NCBI GenBank assembly: GCA_905214235.1
Contig: CAJMLF010000015.1
Coordinates: 1-51,385 of the forward strand
Direction: 5' to 3'
Length of the DNA: 51,385 nucleotides
From: an uncultured bacterium
Lineage (GTDB): Bacteria > Bacillota > Bacilli > Lactobacillales > Lactobacillaceae
Positions 33,321-41,306 of this stretch are shown one piece after another. A program made the position numbers and the translations under genes. How positions within the stretch are numbered: the first letter of the stretch is position 1; every line of letters begins with the position of its first letter. Below the pieces are notes generated by a model. The model saw only the letters and a program-made list of their open reading frames with translations, did not search any database and was not told where the DNA came from.

Positions 33321-34793
33321 ATGAAAAGTCAGAAAAACGGTAAACGATTTGTCTCTTTAAGGCTGAAGTGGGCCATCGGGACCGCCGTGGGTTCGCTGAT
33401 TATCTTTTTCATTGTGGCTATTGCAATGTTCACTTCCTTTACCCAAAACCTCTTTCAGCAGGAAAGGAGTCTGTTAAACCAGGGGATGGACAACATCAGT
33501 CAACCCTTGGCAAAGAACGACCGGCCCTTGACCAAGCACTCAATCGAACAGGTCTTGGACCCGAACAATGACCATTCCTTTGTCAGGGGGGCGGATTACC
33601 GCCGGCCGGTGGTGAAGGAATTAAGCGACGGCCACCTGCTGGTTAATATCTATAATCCGCAGGGAAAGTTGCTCCTGTCGACTGGGCACTTAGAGGGGAA
33701 ACCGTCCCTCGTCAACGAACGTCAGGTACGGATTGCCCAGGGAAAGCACCACAAAATTTTGCTTGGCCATATGCCAATCTATTCTCATGATACCCAGCGG
33801 GTAATTGGTTACCTGCAAATTGAAAACAACCTCAATTCCTACGCGAAGAGCTACCGCCAACTTCGGCTGGTCAGCATCATGGCCCTATGCCTCGTTGTTT
33901 TAGCAAGTGGCCTTCTCGGCTATGCCTTGTCCTACTTCCTGTTACGGCCCCTTGGCGATATTCACGACACAGTTAAGGTAATTAGTAAGGACCCGACGAA
34001 GGATGTCCGGGTGCCAGTCAGCAACCGGAACGATGAATTGGCGGAACTGATTGACATGTTTAACGACATGCTGGACCGAATGCAGCGTTATATCGAACAG
34101 CAGAGTCAGTTTGTCAGCGACGTCAGCCATGAGCTCCGCACCCCGGTTGCCATCATCCAGGGGCACCTTGATATGTTGGAACGGTGGGGGAAGGATGATC
34201 CCCAGGTTCTCGGCGATTCTCTAAAGGCCTCCTTAATTGAGACTAAGCGGATGAAGAACCTTGTCCAGGAGATGCTGGACCTTAGCCGAGCCGAACAGGT
34301 TGAAATCAACTACCGCAATGAAAAGACGGTTGTCAATGACGTTGTCCACCAGGTCTTTAATAACTTTAAGATGCTTTATCCGGAGTTTACCTTCAACCTT
34401 GATGATGACCTGGATGAGAAGATCACGGTCAACATTTACCGTGACCACCTTGAACAGGTCCTGGTAATCCTGTGCGATAACGCTGTTAAGTACTCCCAGG
34501 ACCGCAAGGAGATTCATATCACCCTTTCACGGGGGATGAACACCGTCGAGATTGGTATTCAAGACTTTGGTGAGGGGATTGCCCCCGAGGATGCTAAACG
34601 CGTCTTCGACCGCTTCTACCGGGTTGATAAGGCCCGGAGCCGGAAGAAGGGGGGCAATGGCCTGGGCCTCTCGATTGCTAAGCGCCTGATTGAGGGCTAC
34701 CACGGGTCAATCAGTCTGGAAAGTTCACCCGGTGCGGGATCACTTTTTAAGATTGTCCTGCCGATTGTTGAGGATCCAGAGTCACTGAAATAA
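33321..34793 (+). CDS. arlS: Sensor histidine kinase (ArlS-like)
   Basis: 490 residues. Membrane segments at about 17-37 and 188-208 flank an extracellular sensor region of about 150 residues. A HAMP linker follows (about 210-262), then the phospho-acceptor H270 in DVSHELRTPVAIIQGHL and the ATPase domain with N box (LCDNAVKYS), G1 (DFGEGI), F (FDRFYRVDKARSR) and G2 (GNGLGLSIA). The pattern RWGKDDP after the His box is as in ArlS. It phosphorylates the regulator encoded upstream; the stimulus is unknown. Confidence 0.87.
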   Translation: MKSQKNGKRFVSLRLKWAIGTAVGSLIIFFIVAIAMFTSFTQNLFQQERSLLNQGMDNISQPLAKNDRPLTKHSIEQVLDPNNDHSFVRGADYRRPVVKELSDGHLLVNIYNPQGKLLLSTGHLEGKPSLVNERQVRIAQGKHHKILLGHMPIYSHDTQRVIGYLQIENNLNSYAKSYRQLRLVSIMALCLVVLASGLLGYALSYFLLRPLGDIHDTVKVISKDPTKDVRVPVSNRNDELAELIDMFNDMLDRMQRYIEQQSQFVSDVSHELRTPVAIIQGHLDMLERWGKDDPQVLGDSLKASLIETKRMKNLVQEMLDLSRAEQVEINYRNEKTVVNDVVHQVFNNFKMLYPEFTFNLDDDLDEKITVNIYRDHLEQVLVILCDNAVKYSQDRKEIHITLSRGMNTVEIGIQDFGEGIAPEDAKRVFDRFYRVDKARSRKKGGNGLGLSIAKRLIEGYHGSISLESSPGAGSLFKIVLPIVEDPESLK

Positions 34794-34835
34794 AAAAATG
34801 AGTTTCAACGTTCAAAACGTTGAAACTCATTTTTT
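34793..34835 (+). terminator. Bidirectional terminator between arlS and the MATE gene
   Basis: A perfect 20-base inverted repeat (34793-34812 with 34816-34835) rich in A on one side and T on the other, with a three-base loop. It serves the convergent genes arlS (plus) and MATE (minus). Confidence 0.92.
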
Positions 34836-34836
34836 A

Positions 34837-36141
34837 TTACCATTTTTTGGTCCGTTCCCTAGTAATAACAAGTGCGATGATGAAGACCAGTAGCTCTGTC
34901 ACCGGAACGGCTGCCCAGACCCCATTAATCCCTAGTGTGTGGGCTAGTAACAAGATCATCGGCAGGAGGATGATGTAACCCCGCAAGAGTGACAGGGTAA
35001 ATGATGCCCGCGGCATGTCAATGGCCGTCAGGAACAGGATTAACATCAGGTTCAGGGCAATAAAGAAGATTCCCGTAAAGTAAATCGGTAGTCCGGTGCT
35101 GGCGTAAGCGGCCAGCTGGCTGGAATTAGTTGTGTTAAAGAGGCTGATAATCTGCTGCTTGAAAACAATCAGGATGATAAAGTTAATCACCGCCAAGCTC
35201 AGGGTGATTTGAATGCCCCGTTTAAGGGCCTGCTTAACATTGGCAAAGTGGCCCGCACCAAACTCCCGGCTGGCAATTGGTTGTACCCCAAGGGCCACCC
35301 CGTTGGAAATGGCCAAGACCACGATGGCGATGTTGGAGACCACCCCATAGGCCGCCACTGCGTAATTGTTGGCTAGGGCTAAAAAGACCCGGTTGAAGAA
35401 GTAGATGCTGATCCCGTTACTCATTTCGTTTAGTGCGGCCGCGATACCCAGACTCGCCGCCTTGGCCAGGTTACGGATTTCTGGCAGCTGCCAGTGAAGG
35501 GTAAGCTGGCGACCTTTGAAGTGCCGGTGCCTGGTGAGTACCAGGAGGCTAATCATGGGCGAAACCAAGGCGGCAAGCGCGGCCCCCTCAATCTTTAGTC
35601 CGCAGCCAAAGATCAGCAACCAATCGATGACAATCACGGAAAGGGTTTCGGTAAGGGTCGCCTTCATCGTCAGTGTCGGGTTATTATCGTTGCGGACAAA
35701 GTTGACCGAGATGTAACTACACATGTAAAGGGGCCCACTCCAGGCAATGATTCGCAGGTAGGTGATTGACATCGCCCGGGTCTGCTCATCGGCCCCTAAG
35801 AAGTCAACGACGGGATGGGCAAAGATGGTTAACAAGATGGCCAGTACCACCCCGAAAATCCCGGCAAAGGTGATTAGCTGGCTAAAGAGGTCTTTGACCC
35901 GTTCGGGGTGCTGGATCTTATTGAGCGAGAACATGGTGGCGCCACCGACACCCAGTAAGAGCCCGGTCGCGTTAAAAATGCTAAAGACTGGTAACACGAT
36001 GTTCAGGGTGGCCAGGCCAAAGGCCCCCGCAGCAATCGAAATAAAAAGGGTGTCGATAATTACGTATAACGACAACCCTAAAGTAGCGATGACATTCCGC
36101 GTGACGTAGTGGCGAACCTCACCGTTAATTGAACTATTCAT
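34837..36141 (-). CDS. MATE family efflux transporter
   Basis: 434 residues with about 12 membrane segments in two similar halves. It exports organic cations or drugs in exchange for Na+ or H+. The start HYVTRNVIATLGLSLYVIIDTLFIS and repeat of the G-rich patterns (LLLGVGGATMFSLN; ISNGVALGVQPIASREFGAG) fit the MepA-type branch. The substrate is unknown. Strong GAGGAGG upstream. A hairpin lies in its 5' leader. Confidence 0.9.
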   Translation of the reverse strand: MNSSINGEVRHYVTRNVIATLGLSLYVIIDTLFISIAAGAFGLATLNIVLPVFSIFNATGLLLGVGGATMFSLNKIQHPERVKDLFSQLITFAGIFGVVLAILLTIFAHPVVDFLGADEQTRAMSITYLRIIAWSGPLYMCSYISVNFVRNDNNPTLTMKATLTETLSVIVIDWLLIFGCGLKIEGAALAALVSPMISLLVLTRHRHFKGRQLTLHWQLPEIRNLAKAASLGIAAALNEMSNGISIYFFNRVFLALANNYAVAAYGVVSNIAIVVLAISNGVALGVQPIASREFGAGHFANVKQALKRGIQITLSLAVINFIILIVFKQQIISLFNTTNSSQLAAYASTGLPIYFTGIFFIALNLMLILFLTAIDMPRASFTLSLLRGYIILLPMILLLAHTLGINGVWAAVPVTELLVFIIALVITRERTKKW

Positions 36142-36169
36142 TTAGATCGTCCTCCTCGCGCTCTCGTCT

Positions 36170-36186
36170 CCCAACACGTGGTTGGG
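36170..36186 (-). promoter_or_regulatory. Hairpin in the leader of the MATE gene
   Basis: CCCAAC (36170-36175) and GTTGGG (36181-36186) form an inverted repeat around ACGTG, flanked by a weaker TCTC/GAGA pairing, a short distance upstream of the GAGGAGG ribosome-binding site of the minus-strand gene. Confidence 0.4.
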
Positions 36187-36291
36187 CGCCTGTCGGAGAA
36201 CTATAAAGTAACTTCAGCAAAACCCGGCGATTTTGCAACCCTTATTTACAAATATCTATCTTACAGGATTTTTGCCCGGCTTTTCAACTGT

Positions 36292-36702
36292 TTAGATTAA
36301 AATCCCGTGGCAGTGGTCAACCTCATGCTGGACAATTTCAGCAGCAAAGCCGTCCAAGGACAGCTCAGTGACCTGCCAGTTTTCGTTGCGGAAACGAACC
36401 TTAATCTTTTGGTAGCGGGTGGTTGGGCGCTGACCAGGCAAGGAAAGACAGCCTTCCTTGGTTTGGTAGGGGCCCTGTTTGCTAATGATGGTGGGGTTGA
36501 ACATGACAACCGGGAGGGGACCCAGCTTGGCAATAATCACTTGCTTGGTGATGCCAATCATGTTGGCCCCCATCCCCACGCAGCGGTCAGCATTTGCCCG
36601 GAGGGTATCGCGGAGGTCATTAGCGAGTGGCAGGTCGGCTCTGGTTGCCGGTTGGCAGGGCCGGGAGAGAATCATTGTGTCCTTATTAATTGCTTTGATC
36701 AA
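36292..36702 (-). CDS. def: Short peptide deformylase homologue
   Basis: 136 residues. Peptide deformylase removes the formyl group from new proteins using a metal held by Cys and two His. Motif 2 (EGCLSLP, metal Cys) and motif 3 (QHEVDH) are intact. Motif 1, normally GxGxAAxQ, reads GMGANMIG, so the usual Gln is replaced by Met. The C-terminal helix after HEVDHCHGILI is missing compared with 180-residue enzymes. The start is TTG at 36702 with AGAAGGA upstream, giving MIKAINKD; an upstream ATG at 36759 lies in the terminator hairpin. It may be an accessory deformylase alongside a full-length one elsewhere. Confidence 0.87.
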   Translation of the reverse strand: MIKAINKDTMILSRPCQPATRADLPLANDLRDTLRANADRCVGMGANMIGITKQVIIAKLGPLPVVMFNPTIISKQGPYQTKEGCLSLPGQRPTTRYQKIKVRFRNENWQVTELSLDGFAAEIVQHEVDHCHGILI

Positions 36703-36720
36703 TTTAATCCTTCTTTCTAA

Positions 36721-36763
36721 AAAGGTGGCTGGAAGAAAATTTCGCTTTTTCCCAGTCACCTTT
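36721..36763 (-). terminator. Terminator after yidC (minus strand)
   Basis: AAAGGTGGCTGG and CCAGTCACCTTT form a 12-base-pair stem (one G-T pair). On the minus strand it is followed by TTTTT and lies between yidC and def. Confidence 0.75.
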
Positions 36764-36841
36764 ATTTTTCAAATATTACAACGCAGCTATTTGCTTTTGT
36801 AAGCACGCCTTTTGCGTCTTGCGTAAGACGACGCTGGCTAA

Positions 36842-37792
36842 TTACTTGTGGTGGTGTTGCTTACCAGCATTCCGTTGCCGGTTCCGCTTTTCACGTTCCA
36901 CCGTCTTTTGAGATGTGGCACCCGGCTTCTTGAGCTGGTCAATTGCCGCCGACGTTGCATTTGCTGCTGGCGCGGTCTTGGGTGCTTCCGGCATCTTGAT
37001 GGGGTTCTTCTTAGCCTCTTCTTCGATCCGCTTCCGGATACGTGGCCGGTAGGCATTGACCATCAGGGTTTGCAGGATGGCGAAGAGCCCACCAATGAAG
37101 AAGTAGAGCCCTAAACCGGCGGATGAGGTCAGCGAGATAAAGAAGGTCATAAACGGACTCATCCAGATGGCCATCTTCATTTGCTTCTTCTGTTCTTCCG
37201 GAACACCGACAAGGCCCAGGTAACTCTGAACCGCGTAGGCGATGAAGGACAGGACAGCGAAGATAAAGCTAGGCTTCCCTAAGGCAATTCCGAAGAAGGT
37301 CGCGTGGTAGAGGTCTGGGGAATAACGAATTGCGGCGTAGAGGGCGGCAAAGACAGGCAGCTGAATCAACAGCGGCAGGCAACCAATTCCCCCGGTCAGA
37401 CTGATGTTGTTATCCCGGTAGAGGGCCATCATCTGTTGACTAACTGCGGCCTGCTCTTCCGGTGTCTTAGCAGCCTTCTGTTTGGCGGTCAGCTCCTTAA
37501 TCAGCGGCTGAACCCGGGCCATCTTTTCCTGGGTGATCGTTGACTTCTTCATCTGCGAGAACATGACCGGCAAGAGGATCATCCGGACAACCACGACAAT
37601 CACGATAATTGCCCAGCCGTAGTTGTTGCCAAAGTGAGCGGCCAGCCATTCCATCAGGTGCTGCATGGGCTTAGCCATGTAGTCGTACACGAAACCGTAC
37701 GGCTTACCGCTCTTCGTAGTACGGACACAGCCACTCAGTACGAAAAGCATCGTGGTTAAGAGCCCCACAACGGTAATTCTTTTATGCTTCAT
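36842..37792 (-). CDS. yidC: Membrane protein insertase YidC (YidC2-like lipoprotein)
   Basis: 316 residues. Inserts membrane proteins alone or with SecYEG. A lipoprotein signal with LSGC places the lipid on Cys22. Five membrane segments follow, with the conserved hydrophilic-groove Arg expected in the first core helix (VVVRMILLPVMF). The C-terminal tail of about 65 residues is rich in Lys/Arg and ends QHHHK, which is a YidC2 trait linked to ribosome binding. acyP is its close neighbour, as in other lactic acid bacteria. Confidence 0.94.
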   Translation of the reverse strand: MKHKRITVVGLLTTMLFVLSGCVRTTKSGKPYGFVYDYMAKPMQHLMEWLAAHFGNNYGWAIIVIVVVVRMILLPVMFSQMKKSTITQEKMARVQPLIKELTAKQKAAKTPEEQAAVSQQMMALYRDNNISLTGGIGCLPLLIQLPVFAALYAAIRYSPDLYHATFFGIALGKPSFIFAVLSFIAYAVQSYLGLVGVPEEQKKQMKMAIWMSPFMTFFISLTSSAGLGLYFFIGGLFAILQTLMVNAYRPRIRKRIEEEAKKNPIKMPEAPKTAPAANATSAAIDQLKKPGATSQKTVEREKRNRQRNAGKQHHHK

Positions 37793-37875
37793 TTATTATT
37801 TTCTCCTTGTTATATAGTTACAAACATGACATATCTTAACCTAAAATGCGCTTAAATTCTAGGTAGGACGCTCAA

Positions 37876-38151
37876 TTAACGCCGAATTGTGAAAGTCTGA
37901 CCATAGTCTTGGCACCGGCCCGTGGTGACCTGGCAGTCAACGACCCGGGCGTATGGGGTGGGTCCCGCCTTTACCCTCTTGATAAATTGTTGGACTTGGT
38001 CTTCTTGTCCCTGAACCTCGATATAGACCTGGCCGCTGGGCAGGTTTCTAACAAAGCCAGTGACCTTGAACTGGCGGGCAATGTTCATGCATCCCCAGCG
38101 GAAGCCAACGCCCTGGACGATTCCACTAATTGTAAGCTGATAGTTAACCAT
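37876..38151 (-). CDS. acyP: Acylphosphatase
   Basis: 91 residues. Hydrolyses acyl phosphates. Both catalytic residues are present: Arg18 in GIVQGVGFRW and Asn36 in GFVRNLPSG. Start ATG with AAGGAG upstream. It lies upstream of yidC on the same strand with 83 bases between, and is divergent from the methyltransferase gene. Confidence 0.95.
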   Translation of the reverse strand: MVNYQLTISGIVQGVGFRWGCMNIARQFKVTGFVRNLPSGQVYIEVQGQEDQVQQFIKRVKAGPTPYARVVDCQVTTGRCQDYGQTFTIRR

Positions 38152-38218
38152 TTCAATTCTCCTTAAGCAAAATTTATGAAATGATGAATGGGTTGCTAGT
38201 ATTGTACAACATTTTTCA

Positions 38219-38227
38219 TGGTATAAT
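38219..38227 (+). promoter_or_regulatory. Extended -10 promoter for the TrmH-family gene
   Basis: TGGTATAAT: TG at 38219-38220 and TATAAT at 38222-38227. Confidence 0.6.
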
Positions 38228-38254
38228 TATGTGATAAGAAAGGTTGTTTAACTA

Positions 38255-39028
38255 ATGGAAGAATTAACTTCGGTTCATAACCAACACGTTAAGAATTGGA
38301 AAAAGTTGCAGACAAAGAAGTACCGCCGGCAGAGTGGGGAATACCTGCTTGATGGATGGCACTTAGTCAATGAGGCCCTGAAGGCGGGGAACCAGATCAA
38401 TCAGCTGATTGGTACAGAGGATCAGCTGGCAGCCCACCCCGACTTGCAGGAACAGGCGGGGGCAACCTACGTCGTCACTGAGGAAATCATGAAGCACATT
38501 ACCGACACGGTAACCCCCCAGGGAATTGCCGCGGTGGTGGACCTGCCGGATGCCCACCGGGTGCCGGAAAAGATTACCGGCGCCTGGCTCTTCTTGGACC
38601 GTGTTCAAGATCCCGGAAACGTCGGCACAATGGTCCGGACCGCTGATGCGGCGGGCTTTGCTGGGGTCGTTGTCAGCAACCGGTCGGCTGATATCTTTGG
38701 CCCCAAGGTTGTCCGGTCAATGCAGGGTAGTCAGTTCCACCTGCAGCTTTTGGAGGGTGACCTGAAAAAGTGGATTGCCGACTTTAAGAAGGTTGGTGCC
38801 CCTGTTTATGGGACCCAACTGAACCCGGCTGCAAAGAACTTCCGCACGGTTAAACCTGGATCGACCTTTGCCTTGATTATGGGGAACGAGGGCCAGGGGA
38901 TGGACCAGCAGCTACTTGCCCAGACCACTGCCAACCTCTACATCCCAATGCGGGGTGAAGCCGAGTCGTTGAACGTTGCTGTGTCAGCGGGAATCTTAAT
39001 GTTCCAGTTGAACCAGCAATTAGGTTAA
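38255..39028 (+). CDS. TrmH/SpoU family RNA 2'-O-methyltransferase
   Basis: 257 residues. Methylates the 2'-OH of a ribose in rRNA or tRNA with SAM through a knotted SPOUT fold. The three motifs are visible: motif 1 FLDRVQDPGNVGTMVRTADA, motif 2 LIMGNEGQGMD and motif 3 IPMRGEAESLNVAVSAGI. An N-terminal substrate-binding part precedes them. In Bacillus, ysgA is the same type of gene just before pheST; here two small genes intervene. The exact target nucleotide is unknown. Confidence 0.92.
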   Translation: MEELTSVHNQHVKNWKKLQTKKYRRQSGEYLLDGWHLVNEALKAGNQINQLIGTEDQLAAHPDLQEQAGATYVVTEEIMKHITDTVTPQGIAAVVDLPDAHRVPEKITGAWLFLDRVQDPGNVGTMVRTADAAGFAGVVVSNRSADIFGPKVVRSMQGSQFHLQLLEGDLKKWIADFKKVGAPVYGTQLNPAAKNFRTVKPGSTFALIMGNEGQGMDQQLLAQTTANLYIPMRGEAESLNVAVSAGILMFQLNQQLG

Positions 39029-39097
39029 GTCGTTATTGTTTAAAATAGTTGCCTGATTAGGTATGATAAGTACCAACCGGATGAAAAGGGGTATTAC

Positions 39098-39604
39098 ATG
39101 AAAACAGAGAATGAATGGCGTAACGACAAGGAGTATGTAGCGATTATTAGTGACCTGTTAGCCCAACCGGCAGTTCAAAAGCTGGCCAACTACACTCAGC
39201 ACCATCATTCTAACCGCCTTCAGCACTCAATTGCGGTTTCTTACGATAGTTACAAGATCGCCAAAAGAATGCATTTGGACTACCGGAGCACGGCCCGGGC
39301 TGGCTTGTTGCACGACCTGTTCTATTATGACTGGCGGACAACGAAGTTTGACTTAGGTACCCACGCCTTTATCCATCCACGGGTAGCACTGCGGAATGCA
39401 GAGAAGATTACCCCATTGAATAAGAAGGAAAAGGATATTATCCTAAAGCACATGTTTGGCGCCACGATGGCGGTTCCCCGCTATCCAGAGAGTTTGATTG
39501 TCTCCTTAGTCGATGACTTTGAGGCGGAGCACGAATTCTTTGGCCCCCTGCGGGCAAAGCTGCGGCGGAAGATCAAGAAGCGCCGGATGCGGACAACTTG
39601 GTAG
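39098..39604 (+). CDS. HD domain-containing protein
   Basis: 168 residues with HD phosphohydrolase ligands: RLQHSIAVS, GLLHDLFYYD (His-Asp pair) and a later HMFGATM/DDFEAEHE region. It ends with a very basic tail (LRRKIKKRRMRTTW), suggesting nucleic-acid contact. The substrate is unknown. It ends 11 bases before the HxlR-type gene, so they may be co-transcribed. Confidence 0.83.
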   Translation: MKTENEWRNDKEYVAIISDLLAQPAVQKLANYTQHHHSNRLQHSIAVSYDSYKIAKRMHLDYRSTARAGLLHDLFYYDWRTTKFDLGTHAFIHPRVALRNAEKITPLNKKEKDIILKHMFGATMAVPRYPESLIVSLVDDFEAEHEFFGPLRAKLRRKIKKRRMRTTW

Positions 39605-39615
39605 AAAGGAGTGTT

Positions 39616-39957
39616 ATGATGCCAAAATTAGCTGAAGAAAAGGTAGCTGATGGTGACTGTAAACTGTGCCCAAAGTTTACGCAGACATTTATGATGCTTG
39701 GCAAGAAATGGAATGGGTTGATTATTGAGGTTCTCCTGGAGAATCCCCAATTACGGTTCAAAGACATTGCAAATGCAATTACCAAGTGTAGTGACCGGGT
39801 CCTGTGTGAACGGCTCAAGGAGTTGGAGGACGAACAGATCGTCATCCGTAAGACCTATCCAGGAACGAGCCGGGTCGAGTACGCGTTGACGGCCCGGGGT
39901 CAGGAATTAGCCCCCGTGATGAAGGCCGTCCACCAGTGGAGCGACAAGTGGTGCTAA
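39616..39957 (+). CDS. HxlR family winged-helix transcriptional regulator
   Basis: 113 residues. DNA-binding fold of the HxlR/MarR-like type: FTQTFMMLGKKWNGLIIEVL, then ITKCSDRVLCERLKELE (recognition helix) and the wing YPGTSRVEYALTARG. The N-terminal C-KLC-P pair resembles the redox- or metal-sensitive Cys of HxlR proteins, but this is inference. Tandem ATGs at 39616 and 39619 both fit AAAGGAG; the first is used. The target may be its own operon or a distant gene. Confidence 0.87.
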   Translation: MMPKLAEEKVADGDCKLCPKFTQTFMMLGKKWNGLIIEVLLENPQLRFKDIANAITKCSDRVLCERLKELEDEQIVIRKTYPGTSRVEYALTARGQELAPVMKAVHQWSDKWC

Positions 39958-39964
39958 TTTCCGC

Positions 39965-39993
39965 TTGACCTTCGCCGGATGAGTGTTTACAAT
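39965..39993 (+). promoter_or_regulatory. Promoter of the pheS T-box transcript
   Basis: TTGACC at 39965-39970 and TACAAT at 39988-39993 with a 17-base spacer. Confidence 0.75.
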
Positions 39994-39999
39994 ATTGGG

Positions 40000-40233
40000 T
40001 ATGAAAAAGGCGTTGACGAAAACTAGTAGCCAGTCGGGCCCGTTAGAGAGCCACCACGGATTCTGAGAGTGGTGGTCAGTGCGCAAAGGTGAATTTCATT
40101 TTCCGAGCTGATACGTAATGGTATTCCGGTTGATCACCGTTATTTAGATTGACTAAGTGTACTAGCTATCCGTAGCTAGTAAACTAGGGTGGTACCGCGA
40201 AGCTTCGTCCCTATTGGGATGGAGCTTTTTTGT
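40000..40233 (+). promoter_or_regulatory. T-box riboswitch leader of pheST
   Basis: T-box core TGGTACCGCG at 40190-40199 and a terminator AGCTTCGTCCC/GGGATGGAGCT (40200-40224) with T6. A specifier TTC at 40095-40097, followed by A, fits tRNA-Phe(GAA). A Stem III-like hairpin (CTAGCTATCCGTAGCTAG) lies before the core. Uncharged tRNA-Phe should promote readthrough into pheS. Confidence 0.92.
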
Positions 40234-40254
40234 TTGTTCAAAGGAGTTGAAAAA

Positions 40255-41301
40255 ATGGGATTAAGAGATAAGTTAACGGAACTTCGTGAGCAAGGTCTTG
40301 AAGAAATCAAGAACTCTAAGGACCTCAAGAAGATCAACGAAGTTCGGGTCAAGATGCTTGGTAAGAAGGGCCCCATCACGAGTGTCCTGCGGGGAATGCG
40401 TGATTTAAGTGCCGAGGAACGGCCGGTGGTCGGTCAGTTTGCCAACAAGGTTCGTGATGACCTGACGGAAGCTATCGAGGCACGCCGGACTGAGTTGGAA
40501 CAGGCGGCCCTGAATGCCGAACTGGCCGCCGAAAAGGTGGACGTTACCCTGCCGGGGACCCCGATTGCCCAGGGGCAGTCACACGTGATCCAACAGATTA
40601 TCGACCAAGTCGTGGACCTCTTCGTTTCCATGGGTTACGAAGTGGCCGTGGGGGATGAAGTTGAGCAGGAAGTTTACAACTTTGAAAAGCTGAACCTGCC
40701 TAAGGACCACCCCGCTCGTGACATGCAGGATACCTTCTATGTAACCCCTAAGGTACTGATGCGGACCCAAACCTCACCAATGCAGGCGCGGATGCTGGAA
40801 AAGCATGACTTTAGCCAGGGGCCATTAAAGATGATCTCACCAGGGAAGGTTTACCGGCGTGATACTGACGATGCCACCCACAGTCACCAGTTCAACCAGA
40901 TTGAAGGGATGGTTGTTGGTAAGCACATTACCATGGCCGACTTGAAGGGGACACTGGAAGTTGTTGCCCAGTCCCTCTTCGGCGATAAGCTCCAGGTTCG
41001 TCTGCGGCCAAGTTACTTCCCGTTCACGGAACCATCCGTCGAAGCTGACATTACCTGCTTTAACTGTATGGGGAAGGGCTGCGCAATTTGTAAGCACACC
41101 GGCTGGATTGAAGTCCTTGGTGCAGGAATGGTCCACCCGAACGTCTTGAAGATGTCCGGAGTTGACCCTGAAGAATTTGGCGGCTTTGCCTTTGGTCTGG
41201 GTCCAGACCGTTTTGCAATGCTGAAGTACGGGGTCGATGATATCCGGAACTTCTACCAAAATGACGTCCGTTTCCTGAACCAGTTCGATGAGAAAGGATA
41301 A
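40255..41301 (+). CDS. pheS: Phenylalanine--tRNA ligase alpha subunit
   Basis: 348 residues, the catalytic class II subunit of the (alpha-beta)2 enzyme. Motif 2 is [20 protein letters not shown], shortened here, and motif 3 is in [14 protein letters not shown]. The N-terminal coiled coil is the tRNA-binding part. The ATG at 40255 behind AAAGGAG is used; an upstream reading into the T-box terminator is excluded. pheT starts five bases after its stop. Confidence 0.97.
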   Translation: MGLRDKLTELREQGLEEIKNSKDLKKINEVRVKMLGKKGPITSVLRGMRDLSAEERPVVGQFANKVRDDLTEAIEARRTELEQAALNAELAAEKVDVTLPGTPIAQGQSHVIQQIIDQVVDLFVSMGYEVAVGDEVEQEVYNFEKLNLPKDHPARDMQDTFYVTPKVLMRTQTSPMQARMLEKHDFSQGPLKMISPGKVYRRDTDDATHSHQFNQIEGMVVGKHITMADLKGTLEVVAQSLFGDKLQVRLRPSYFPFTEPSVEADITCFNCMGKGCAICKHTGWIEVLGAGMVHPNVLKMSGVDPEEFGGFAFGLGPDRFAMLKYGVDDIRNFYQNDVRFLNQFDEKG

Positions 41302-41306
41302 TCTAA

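Noticed and set aside
40189..40254. Longer N-terminus for PheS starting in the T-box core
   Set aside because: The region forms the T-box antiterminator and terminator, and the standard PheS start is at 40255.
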